The translations under genes were made by a program, and so were the position numbers. Shown one piece after another: positions 8,220 through 19,013 of a stretch of 64,000 nucleotides of DNA. Position 1 is the stretch's first letter; every line of letters starts with the position of its first letter. A model generated the notes under the pieces. The model saw nothing but the letters and a program-made list of their open reading frames with translations, was not told the origin of the DNA and ran no database searches. The stretch spans positions 310,001 to 374,000 of the forward strand of contig JIBA01000012.1 of the NCBI GenBank assembly GCA_000620545.1. Reading direction: 5' to 3'. This DNA is from Intrasporangiaceae bacterium URHB0013 (GTDB lineage Bacteria; Actinomycetota; Actinomycetes; Actinomycetales; Dermatophilaceae).

Positions 8220-10262
8220 ATGGACTTCTACAGCTCCTGGGCCCAAGGCTTCGCCCGCGTCGCCGCCTGCACGGTGCCGATCGTCGCAGCCGACCCCGAG
8301 CGCAACGCTGACGCCGTCATCGCGCAGCTGCGCGAGCTCGACGACGAGGGCGTCGGTCTCGCGCTCTTCCCGGAGCTGTGCCTCTCCGGGTACGCGATCG
8401 ACGACCTGTTCCTGCAGGACCCGCTGCTCGACGCCGTCGACGACGCCCTGGCCCGCATCGCCGAGGCCACCGTCGACCTGCGCCCCGTCGTCGTCGTCGG
8501 CGCACCGCTCGAGAAGGGCTCGCGCGTCTACAACTGCGGCGTCGTCATCCACGGCGGACGCATCCTCGGCGTCGCGCCGAAGTCCTACCTGCCGACCTAC
8601 CGCGAGTTCTACGAGCGGCGCCACTTCGCGCCCGGCGACGACCAGCGCGGCCAGACCATCGAGGTCGCCGGTGACCGGGTGCCGTTCGGCCCCGACCTGC
8701 TGTTCCGGGCCACCGACGTGCCGGGCTTCGTGCTGCACGTCGAGGTCTGCGAGGACATGTGGGTGCCGGTCCCGCCGAGCCACGAGGCGGCCCTGGCCGG
8801 CGCGACGATCCTGACCAACCTCTCCGGGTCCCCGATCACCGTCTCGCGTGCCGAGGACCGCCACCTCCTGGCCCGCAGCGCCTCCGCACGGTGCCTCGCC
8901 GCCTACCTCTACGCCGCCGCAGGAGAGGGCGAGAGCTCGACGGACCTGTCGTGGGACGGCATGACGATGATCTACGAGGTCGGCAACCTGCTCGCCGAGA
9001 GCGAGCGGTTCCCCGACGGGGCCCGTGCCTCCGTCGCCGACATCGACCTCGACCTCCTGCGCCAGGAGCGCCAGCGCCAGGGCACCTTCGACGACAACCG
9101 CCGCACCCTCACCGAGCGGACCGACGGCTTCCGCACCGTGGAGCTCGAGCTCGACCCGCCGGGCGGCGACCTGGGCCTGCTGCGCAAGGTCGACCGCTTC
9201 CCGTTCGTCCCCGACGACGAGGAGCGCCTCGCGCTCGACTGCTACGAGGCGTACAACATCCAGGTCTCGGGGCTGGAGCAGCGGCTGCGGGCCATCGGCC
9301 AGCCCAAGGTCGTCATCGGCGTCAGCGGCGGCCTCGACTCGACGCACGCGCTCATCGTGGCCGCCAAGGCCATGGACCGGCTCGACCGGCCACGCAGCGA
9401 CATCCTCGCCTTCACGATGCCCGGCTTCGCCACGAGCGACCACACGAAGAGCAACGCCATCGCGCTCATGGAGTCGCTCGACGTCACCTGGGAGGAGCTC
9501 GACATCCGGCCGGCGGCGACGCAGATGCTCGAGGCCATGGGCCACCCCTTCGGCCGGGGCGAGGAGGTCTACGACGTCACCTTCGAGAACGTCCAGGCCG
9601 GGCTGCGCACCGACTACCTCTTCCGCATCGCCAACCAGCGCGGCGGCATCGTCCTCGGCACGGGTGACCTGTCCGAGCTCGCCCTCGGCTGGTGCACGTA
9701 CGGCGTCGGCGACCAGATGAGCCACTACGGCGTCAACTCCGGCGTCCCGAAGACCCTCATGCAGCACCTCATCCGCTGGGTCGTCTCCTCGAGCCAGTTC
9801 GACGAGGAGGTCTCCGGCACGCTGACCTCGATCCTCGACACGGAGATCACGCCCGAGCTCGTCCCGGCGAAGGAGGGCGAGAAGCCCCAGAGCACCCAGG
9901 CCAAGATCGGCCCGTACGCCCTGCAGGACTTCACGCTCTACCACGTGCTCCGCCGCGGCTACCGCCCGTCGAAGATCGCCTACCTCGCGTGGAACGCGTG
10001 GCGTGACAGCGAGGCGGGGGACTGGCCCGCGGGCTACCCCGAGACGGAGCGGACGGCATACGACCTCGCCACCATCCGGCACTGGCTCGAAGTCTTCGTC
10101 AAGCGCTACTTCGCCAACCAGTTCAAGCGTTCGGCGCTGCCCAACGGGCCAAAGGTCGTCGCCGGCGGCTCCCTGTCGCCGCGCAGTGAGTGGCGTATGC
10201 CGTCCGACGTGACCGCGGTGGCGTGGCTGAGCGAGCTCGACGCGAATGTCCCTGAGAAGTAG
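8220..10262 (+). CDS. nadE: Glutamine-dependent NAD+ synthetase
   Basis: This 680-residue bidomain enzyme makes NAD+ from deamido-NAD+, ATP and glutamine. The N-terminal nitrilase-type glutaminase domain (about 1-300) shows ALFPELCLSGYAIDDLF with the catalytic Glu, the lysine region PKSYLPTYREFYE and the nucleophile in VEVCEDMWVP (Cys177). The C-terminal synthetase domain has the PP-loop VSGGLDSTHAL (Ser369 onward), then KSNAIALMESL, and GTGDLSELALGWCTYGVGD. The length matches the M. tuberculosis type (679 residues). The ATG at 8220 is chosen because it aligns with the family N-terminus MDFYSSWAQGFARVAACTVP; a longer frame upstream adds an unrelated Arg/Cys-rich leader. Confidence 0.96.
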   Translation: MDFYSSWAQGFARVAACTVPIVAADPERNADAVIAQLRELDDEGVGLALFPELCLSGYAIDDLFLQDPLLDAVDDALARIAEATVDLRPVVVVGAPLEKGSRVYNCGVVIHGGRILGVAPKSYLPTYREFYERRHFAPGDDQRGQTIEVAGDRVPFGPDLLFRATDVPGFVLHVEVCEDMWVPVPPSHEAALAGATILTNLSGSPITVSRAEDRHLLARSASARCLAAYLYAAAGEGESSTDLSWDGMTMIYEVGNLLAESERFPDGARASVADIDLDLLRQERQRQGTFDDNRRTLTERTDGFRTVELELDPPGGDLGLLRKVDRFPFVPDDEERLALDCYEAYNIQVSGLEQRLRAIGQPKVVIGVSGGLDSTHALIVAAKAMDRLDRPRSDILAFTMPGFATSDHTKSNAIALMESLDVTWEELDIRPAATQMLEAMGHPFGRGEEVYDVTFENVQAGLRTDYLFRIANQRGGIVLGTGDLSELALGWCTYGVGDQMSHYGVNSGVPKTLMQHLIRWVVSSSQFDEEVSGTLTSILDTEITPELVPAKEGEKPQSTQAKIGPYALQDFTLYHVLRRGYRPSKIAYLAWNAWRDSEAGDWPAGYPETERTAYDLATIRHWLEVFVKRYFANQFKRSALPNGPKVVAGGSLSPRSEWRMPSDVTAVAWLSELDANVPEK

Positions 10263-10272
10263 GGCGGTCCAC

Positions 10273-10773
10273 GTGGCTGAGAAGCTCATCGTCCGTGACT
10301 ACGCCGACGCCGACTGGCCCTTGGTGTGGCCGGTCATCGAGGAGGTTGTCCGCGCAGGAGACACCTTCCCGTACCCCACGGACCTCACCGAGGCGGAGGC
10401 GCGGGACATCTGGCTCGAGAACGGCCCCGGTGGCCGGACCAGCGTCGCCGTCGAGGACGACCGGGTCCTCGGCACGGCGAAGATGGGGCGCAACCGTCCC
10501 GGCCCCGGCTCGCACGTCGCGACGGCGAGCTACATGGTGTCCGCCGAGGCGCGCGGTCGCGGCGTCGGGCGCGCCCTCGTCGTCGACTCCATCGACTGGG
10601 CGCGCGACCGGGGCTTTGCCGCCATGCAGTTCAACGCCGTCGTCGCCACGAACACGGGCGCGGTCCGGCTCTACGAGAGCCTTGGCTTCACCGTCATCGG
10701 CACGGTGCCGCGGGCCCACGAGCTCCCGACGGGGGAGCGCGTGGGCCTGCGGATCATGCACGTGGACCTCTGA
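10273..10773 (+). CDS. GNAT-family N-acetyltransferase
   Basis: A 166-residue single GNAT domain. The acetyl-CoA loop is visible as VSAEARGRGVGRALVVDSIDWARDRG (motif A), followed by FNAVVATNTGAVRLYESLGF (motif B), the hallmark of small-molecule or protein-N-terminal acetyltransferases. The substrate is not predictable. It begins 10 nt after nadE and is likely cotranscribed with it. The GTG at 10273 (MAEKLIVRDY) is preferred because it starts the domain directly; an ATG at 10246 would overlap nadE and add nine residues. A hairpin follows immediately after the stop. Confidence 0.85.
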   Translation: MAEKLIVRDYADADWPLVWPVIEEVVRAGDTFPYPTDLTEAEARDIWLENGPGGRTSVAVEDDRVLGTAKMGRNRPGPGSHVATASYMVSAEARGRGVGRALVVDSIDWARDRGFAAMQFNAVVATNTGAVRLYESLGFTVIGTVPRAHELPTGERVGLRIMHVDL

Positions 10774-10797
10774 GGCGCGCCGGCGAATCAGCGCGCC
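10774..10797. terminator. Hairpin between convergent GNAT and helicase genes
   Basis: GGCGCGC (10774-10780) pairs with GCGCGCC (10791-10797) around a 10-nt loop. It starts at the GNAT stop codon and lies before the convergent helicase end at 10825, consistent with a bidirectional terminator. Confidence 0.65.
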
Positions 10798-10824
10798 GCC
10801 AGCGCGTGCCCTGCCCAGCGGGGG

Positions 10825-13002
10825 TCAGACCTCGGCGAGCGCCCGGCGCAGCAGCTCGACCAGCGCGTCGAGCTGGAGCGTGTCACCCGAGGTGACGTCC
10901 TCGTCGCTGCCGTCGAGGGCCCGCGCGGCGAGCCCCTGCTTGGCGTCGATGAGCTCGGCGATCTTGGAGTCGATGGTCCCGGACGCGAGGATGCGCCACG
11001 CGGTGACGGGCTCGTCCTGGCCGATCCGGTGCACTCGGTCGATCGCCTGCTGCTGCTCGGCGGCGGTCCATGACAGCTCGGCGAGCACGACGTTGGACGC
11101 GGCGTGCAGGTTGAGGCCGACGCCGGCAGCGGTCAGGGAGCAGACCGCGACGGCGACCTCGGGATCCTTCTGGAAGCCGTCGATCGCCTCCTGCCGCTGC
11201 TTCGAGGTCTGGTCGCCGCGGACCGAGACGGTCCGGAGCCCCGCTGACGCGAGGATGCGTTCGGCGGCGTCCATGACGTCGATGTGCTTGGCGAAGAAGA
11301 CGACCTTGCCGACCGAGTGCGACAGCTGCACGGTGTAGTCGGCGGCCAGCGTCGACTTGGCCTGGCCGATGCGGCGCACGAGCGAGAAGACGTTGTCGGT
11401 GCCCTTGTCCGCCGACGCGGCCCGCAGCTCCGCGACGGCGACCCGTCGCATGAGGGAGGAGTCCGGCTCGCCGTCCTCCTCGCGCCCGTCGCCGGTGGCG
11501 AGCAGCGATCGGTAGCGCTGGGCCAGGCGACGCCCGAGCGCGCGCTCGGCCTCGCGGATCGAGCGACCGAGGTCGTCGTCGAGCTCGACGGTGATGTCGG
11601 CGATCCGCTTGTCGGGCAGGTCCTTGGCCACGTCGACCTTGCGACGGCGCACGATGCCCATGTCGATGACGGTGCGACGTGCCTCGGGGTAGAAGGCGCG
11701 GTCGGCGGGCGTGTGCCCGGTGTCGTCGAGCCGCCGGACGATCTCGGCGGTCGGCTTGCCGTCCTTGATCCAGCCGAGGAAACGCCAGATCGCGTCGAAG
11801 TCCTTGACGTCGTTGATGAGCGGCGTCCCGGTGAGGGCCATGAGCAGCGGGTTGCCGCCGGGTGTCGTCGCGCGCAGCCGGTCACCGAGAGCCAGCACCT
11901 GCTGGGACCGCTGCGACGCGAGGTTCTTGATGAAGTGGGCCTCGTCGACGACCATCGAGCGGAAGCCGAAGCTCGAGAGCCACCCGAAGTGCCGGTCGAG
12001 GATCTCGTAGTTGACGACGAACACGTCGGCGAAGGCGTCGACGTCGTTGCCGTCGCCGTGGATCACGGTGACCCGGCGCTGCGGCGTCCAGCGCTCGACC
12101 TCGCGGGCCCAGTTGATCTTCACGACGTTCGGCACGACGGCGAGCATCGGGTAGGCGCCGGCGATCGAGGCGGCCATGACCGACTGCGCCGTCTTGCCGA
12201 GACCCGGCTCGTCGGCGAGCAGGAAGGTGCGGTGACCCTCCTGCACGCTCTGGAGGAAGCGGGACTGGTGGACCATGAGCTGCGACCCGGGTGGCGAGAA
12301 GCGGTCGATCTGCGGCGTCGGCGGCAGCTCCATCGACGCCGCCTCGCCGCCGGCGCCCTGCTCGAAGGCGCGGTAGAGCGGGCCGAGCAGGTCCCAGCCG
12401 GCAAGGCGGCTCGGCAGGTAGTCGCTCTGGAGGCGCCCCAGGTCGGGGGTGAGGAACGGGTTGGCGAGCGCGCGTGAGGGCACCGACTGCGGCATGACCT
12501 GACGGGCCGCGATCTGCGGCGGGACGACGGGCCGCGGCGGCTCCGGCGCCTGGATGACGAGGTCCTCCTCGCCGAGCTCGGCGCCCGACTCGAGGAGCCA
12601 GTCCTGGCGCATCTGCTGGGCCGCGGCGCCGGGCTTGGCGTCGGCGTCGAGCAACGTGAGCAGGCTCGTGTCCCGGGCCGCGATCTGCGCGAGGATCGTC
12701 GCGATGCCGTCGAGGCGCTTGAGCAGGTCGGCGCGGGTGGCCGACGGGATGGACGCGTCCTCGCGGACGCGGGCGCGCTCGGACCGCATGAGCAGGGCCA
12801 CGACGAGGAACTTGGTCCGGTTCGTGGGACTGGCCTTGCCCTTGCTCGACACCCGGGACTCGACCTCGCGGACCCGGCGTGCGAGCACGGGGATGAGCGG
12901 GGCGGGGTCGTCCCTGCGCTGGGTGGCCTTTCGCTGGCCCTGGTTCTGCCCCTGCTTCGGGCCCTGGCCGTCGGTCGGTCGGCGGCGGACGCGCGTTGCC
13001 AT
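10825..13002 (-). CDS. SNF2-family DEAH-box helicase
   Basis: The 725-residue protein has the full Snf2 motor: Walker A in DEPGLGKTAQS, motif II VVDEAHFIKN, motif III LTGTPLINDVKDF, and the C-terminal lobe with FQKDPEVAVAVCSLTAAGVGLNLHAAS and motif VI QAIDRVHRIGQDEPV. These ATPases translocate on dsDNA or remodel protein-DNA complexes, and the SMARCAL1-like arrangement suggests a role in DNA repair or replication-fork handling. The first about 270 residues are basic at the start (QGPKQGQNQGQRKATQRR) and otherwise unassigned. The ATG at 13002 has AGGAGGA just upstream, which decides the start over frames extending further. Confidence 0.9.
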   Translation of the reverse strand: MATRVRRRPTDGQGPKQGQNQGQRKATQRRDDPAPLIPVLARRVREVESRVSSKGKASPTNRTKFLVVALLMRSERARVREDASIPSATRADLLKRLDGIATILAQIAARDTSLLTLLDADAKPGAAAQQMRQDWLLESGAELGEEDLVIQAPEPPRPVVPPQIAARQVMPQSVPSRALANPFLTPDLGRLQSDYLPSRLAGWDLLGPLYRAFEQGAGGEAASMELPPTPQIDRFSPPGSQLMVHQSRFLQSVQEGHRTFLLADEPGLGKTAQSVMAASIAGAYPMLAVVPNVVKINWAREVERWTPQRRVTVIHGDGNDVDAFADVFVVNYEILDRHFGWLSSFGFRSMVVDEAHFIKNLASQRSQQVLALGDRLRATTPGGNPLLMALTGTPLINDVKDFDAIWRFLGWIKDGKPTAEIVRRLDDTGHTPADRAFYPEARRTVIDMGIVRRRKVDVAKDLPDKRIADITVELDDDLGRSIREAERALGRRLAQRYRSLLATGDGREEDGEPDSSLMRRVAVAELRAASADKGTDNVFSLVRRIGQAKSTLAADYTVQLSHSVGKVVFFAKHIDVMDAAERILASAGLRTVSVRGDQTSKQRQEAIDGFQKDPEVAVAVCSLTAAGVGLNLHAASNVVLAELSWTAAEQQQAIDRVHRIGQDEPVTAWRILASGTIDSKIAELIDAKQGLAARALDGSDEDVTSGDTLQLDALVELLRRALAEV

Positions 13003-13215
13003 GTTCCTCCTGATGACGCGGAGGACGTCGAGCGGGCTGGGCCCGCGGACGGCACCGTGTCGAGGTGTCGGCGGCGGACTCGGCTCGAGTCCCGGTGGAC
13101 GCGGATCGCGCGCCCCGTGTCCCGAGCGCCGGACCGGCGGTTGCGCCACGAACGGGCGCTTGGGACACCTCGACTCTACAGCCCGGCGAGGCCGATCGTG
13201 TCGTATGCCGCGCGC

Positions 13216-13965
13216 TCAGCCGATGTTGACGCCGACGAGCGCGCCGATGGCATACGTGACACCCATGGCCAGCAGGCCGCCGGCGACGTTGCGCAGGACC
13301 GCCCGGAGGGCCGGGCTGCGGCCGAGGCGGGCGCTGACCGCGCCGGTCAGGGCCAGGGCTGCGGCGACGCTGACCACGGTGACGTGGATCCGGATGAACT
13401 GCGGGCTGAAGGCGATGGTGAGCATCGGCAGGATGGCGCCGACGACGAAGGCCAGCATCGAGGCGCCGGCGGCGTGCCACGGGTTGGTGAGGTCGGTCGG
13501 GTCGATGCCGAGCTCCGCCTCAGCGTGGGCCGTGAGCGCGTCATGGTCCGTGAGCTCGCGCGCCACCTCGGCGGCCAGCTCCCGCCGCATCCCCTTGGCC
13601 TGGTAGAGCTGCGTCAGCTCCTCGAGCTCGCCCGCGGGGTCCTCGTGCAGCTCCTTCCTCTCGAGGGTCAGCAAGGCCCGCTCCGAGTCACGCTGGCTGC
13701 TGACCGAGACGTACTCGCCGGCTGCCATCGACATGGCGCCGGCCGACATCGCAGCGATGCCCGCGAGCATGATCGCGGCCTTGTCCGAGGTCGCGCCCGC
13801 GACGCCGACGACGACGCCCGCGGTCGAGACGATGCCGTCGTTGGCGCCGAGGACGCCGGCGCGCAGCCAGTTGAGACGTGCGCCCAGGTTGGCCCCGTGA
13901 GGCTCCATGCGGTCGTGGCCGGCGTCGAGGGGGGTGGGCTCGTGGGACGCGCGGACGTCGGACAT
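13216..13965 (-). CDS. VIT1/CCC1-family iron/manganese transporter
   Basis: This 249-residue membrane protein has the typical five-helix pattern. There are two helices after the conserved NWLRAGVLGANDGIVSTAGVVVGVAGA, the cytoplasmic metal-binding helices SQRDSERALLTLERKELHEDPAGELEELTQLY (Glu-rich), and three helices near the C-terminus. Family members move Fe2+ or Mn2+ out of the cytoplasm, into vacuoles in eukaryotes. The ATG at 13965 is chosen over an upstream frame because the family starts just before the helix. A DtxR/IdeR-like palindrome 71 bp upstream (14036-14054) supports metal-dependent control. It is divergent from the hybrid kinase at 14122. Confidence 0.88.
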   Translation of the reverse strand: MSDVRASHEPTPLDAGHDRMEPHGANLGARLNWLRAGVLGANDGIVSTAGVVVGVAGATSDKAAIMLAGIAAMSAGAMSMAAGEYVSVSSQRDSERALLTLERKELHEDPAGELEELTQLYQAKGMRRELAAEVARELTDHDALTAHAEAELGIDPTDLTNPWHAAGASMLAFVVGAILPMLTIAFSPQFIRIHVTVVSVAAALALTGAVSARLGRSPALRAVLRNVAGGLLAMGVTYAIGALVGVNIG

Positions 13966-14035
13966 GAGGTGCTGCTCCGATCGACGGGTGGCTGCGTTCC
14001 TGCCGATCGTGGCACCTGCTGCCGCCACTGTCACG

Positions 14036-14054
14036 GTAGGTGAGGCTCACCTGG
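14036..14054. promoter_or_regulatory. DtxR/IdeR-like iron (or MntR) box upstream of the VIT transporter
   Basis: The 19 bp read GTAGGTGAGGCTCACCTGG, with AGGTGA-GGC-TCACCT as perfect 6-bp arms. Against the known IdeR/DtxR consensus TTAGGTTAGGCTAACCTAA I count 14 of 19 matches, including the whole central AGG...CCT frame. It lies 71 bp upstream of the metal transporter start and 68 bp upstream of the hybrid kinase, so either could be the target; the transporter is the natural one. Whether the regulator is iron- or manganese-sensing is open. Confidence 0.72.
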
Positions 14055-14121
14055 ACGGCTCCCGCGCCGAAAAGGGGCCGACATCCGGGCGCAACCGGCC
14101 GGCATACGCGAGGATCGTGAC

Positions 14122-17439
<3,318 letters not shown>

Positions 17440-18136
17440 TCAGGTCGTCTTCACGCCGCCCGAGGTGCCGGAGCTCGAGTCGTCCTGGCTCGGGTCCTGC
17501 CCGGTGTCGTCCGAGAACGGGTCGACGCCCTGACCGAGCAGCTGGAGGAGGTCCTGCGGGTCGAGCTGGCCCAGCTGGTTCGGGTCGATCCCGTTCAGCC
17601 CGCCGCCGGGCGCGCCGTTCGGCAGGTTCGGCAGCTGTTGGGGGCTCGTGCCCTGCTGACCCTGCTGACCCTGCTGACCCTGCTGACCCTGCTGGCCACC
17701 GGGGGAACGGGAAGCTGCGGCCGCCGCCCGGACCGCGGACGCCCGTGTCGCCGCCGGTGGACCCGGCCGGCATCGCGGCCGCGGCGCCGATGGCGCCTGC
17801 CGACGTGAGCAGGAGCGCGAGCCCGGCGGTCAGGGCGGTCTTCTTCGCGTTCCACCGGGCGCCGTCACCGGTCTCGGCACCCGCCGGCTTCTGGCGAACC
17901 GGCAGCCCGGTGGGGGAGAGCGGCACGTCGGGACCGGCGAGCGGGGTCGCCGGACCCGACGGCGCGGCATACGCGTAGGGGGTGGCGGGCGGCGTCACCG
18001 GGATGGCCGACGTCGCCACGGACGGGAGCTGCTGGGTGTCCTCGACGGTGGGATGGGCGGGCGCGTTCGGGTCGAACTGCGGCAGCCCGGACGTCGGTGG
18101 CGCGGCCGGGACCTGTGGCGTGGACTCGTTGCTCAT
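17440..18136 (-). CDS. Membrane-anchored Pro-rich protein with GQQ repeats; apparent 1-nt frameshift
   Basis: From ATG 18136 the frame gives a Pro/Thr-rich cytoplasmic arm, then KKTALTAGLALLLTSAGAIGAAAAMPAG as a single membrane anchor, then GGRSFPFP. A run of five C (minus strand, about 17701-17705) follows. Reading on without change gives SAGSAGSAG and a long Arg-rich tail antisense to the kinase. Removing one C gives PGGQQGQQGQQGQQGQQGTS, then LNGIDPNQLGQLDPQDLLQLLG and an acidic/Ser end stopping at 17440, one base from the kinase stop. The second reading looks like real protein, so I annotate it with a frameshift, true or sequencing. A PhoP-box-like promoter lies directly upstream (18158-18175). 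Function unknown. Confidence 0.7.
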
Positions 18137-18157
18137 GGGGCAACCGTCGGGCGACCG

Positions 18158-18175
18158 GCTGTGCGAGTGCTGTGC
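18158..18175 (-). promoter_or_regulatory. PhoP-box-like direct repeat upstream of the GQQ-repeat gene
   Basis: On the minus strand the site reads GCACAGC-ACTC-GCACAGC, two perfect heptamers with a 4-bp spacer. The known mycobacterial PhoP box is TCACAGC-N4-TCACAGC. The box ends exactly 21 nt before the ATG at 18136, and GACGGT lies at -12 to -7 of that ATG, fitting a leaderless promoter with an activator site over the -35 region. Confidence 0.75.
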
Positions 18176-18202
18176 CGGAGCCGTCGAGGCGCTGGGTCTT
18201 CG

Positions 18203-18253
18203 GGACAGATGCTCCACAGGAATCGCACAGGGAGGTACTGGTCTCGGCACAGG
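18203..18253 (+). promoter_or_regulatory. Four in-phase PhoP-box-like heptamers upstream of the response-regulator gene
   Basis: Heptamers GGACAGA (18203), CCACAGG (18214) and GCACAGG (18225) follow each other with 4-bp spacers, an 11-bp period. A fourth, GCACAGG, lies at 18247, two periods further on. The last ends 22 nt before ATG 18276. TTCACT at 18263-18268 would serve as the -10 element of a leaderless transcript. The arrangement suggests autoregulation by the OmpR/PhoP-type protein encoded downstream. Confidence 0.72.
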
Positions 18254-18275
18254 CCCAGGGGTTTCACTGGATGAC

Positions 18276-19013
18276 ATGAGCGAGAAGACCAAGCCCGCAG
18301 CGGCGCGACTCCAGCGACTCGACGGCTCCCCGGTGCGGGTGCTCGTCGTCGACGACGAGGCCAACCTCACCGAGCTGCTCGGCATGGCCCTGCGCTACGA
18401 GGGCTGGGAGGTGCGCGCCGCCGGCACCGGCATGGAGGCCGTGCGCGCTGCCCGTGAGTTCGACCCCGACGCGGTCGTGCTCGACATGATGCTCCCCGAC
18501 TTCGACGGCCTCGAGGTGCTGCGACGCATGCGCGCCGACAACAGCAACGTGCCGGTGCTCTTCCTCACGGCCAAGGACGCCGTCGAGGACCGCGTCTCGG
18601 GCCTGACCGCCGGCGGCGACGACTACGTCACCAAGCCCTTCTCCCTCGAGGAGGTCGTCGCCCGGGTCCGCGCGCTGATGCGCCGCACGACGATCGCCGT
18701 GTCGTCCTCCGACTCCGTCCTGGTCGTCGGAGATCTCACCCTCGACGAGGACAGCCACGAGGTGATGCGCGGCAGCGAGGAGATCCACCTCACCGCGACG
18801 GAGTTCGAGCTGCTGCGCTACCTCATGCGCAATCCGAAGCGCGTGCTGTCCAAGGCGCAGATCCTCGACCGCGTGTGGAACTACGACTTCGGTGGCCAGG
18901 CCAACGTCGTCGAGCTCTACATCTCCTACCTGCGCAAGAAGATCGACGCCGGACGGGAGCCGATGATCCACACCATGCGAGGAGCTGGGTATGTCCTCAA
19001 GCCGGCCGCCTGA
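18276..19013 (+). CDS. PhoP-like OmpR-family response regulator
   Basis: The 245-residue protein has a receiver domain (RVLVVDDEANLTELLGMAL, phospho-acceptor Asp70 in VVLDMMLPD, Lys in GGDDYVTKPFSLEEVVARVR). A winged-helix trans_reg_C domain follows, ending LRKKID ... HTMRGAGYVLKPAA. Over VLVVDDEAN, GGDDYVTKPFSLEEVVAR and VW-YDFGG-NVVE it follows M. tuberculosis PhoP closely, closer than generic OmpR proteins. It is cotranscribed with its kinase (23-nt overlap). ATG 18276 is used; another ATG at 18271 is out of frame. The PhoP-box-like repeats here and before 18136, 20898 and 28841 suggest its regulon. Confidence 0.9.
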   Translation: MSEKTKPAAARLQRLDGSPVRVLVVDDEANLTELLGMALRYEGWEVRAAGTGMEAVRAAREFDPDAVVLDMMLPDFDGLEVLRRMRADNSNVPVLFLTAKDAVEDRVSGLTAGGDDYVTKPFSLEEVVARVRALMRRTTIAVSSSDSVLVVGDLTLDEDSHEVMRGSEEIHLTATEFELLRYLMRNPKRVLSKAQILDRVWNYDFGGQANVVELYISYLRKKIDAGREPMIHTMRGAGYVLKPAA

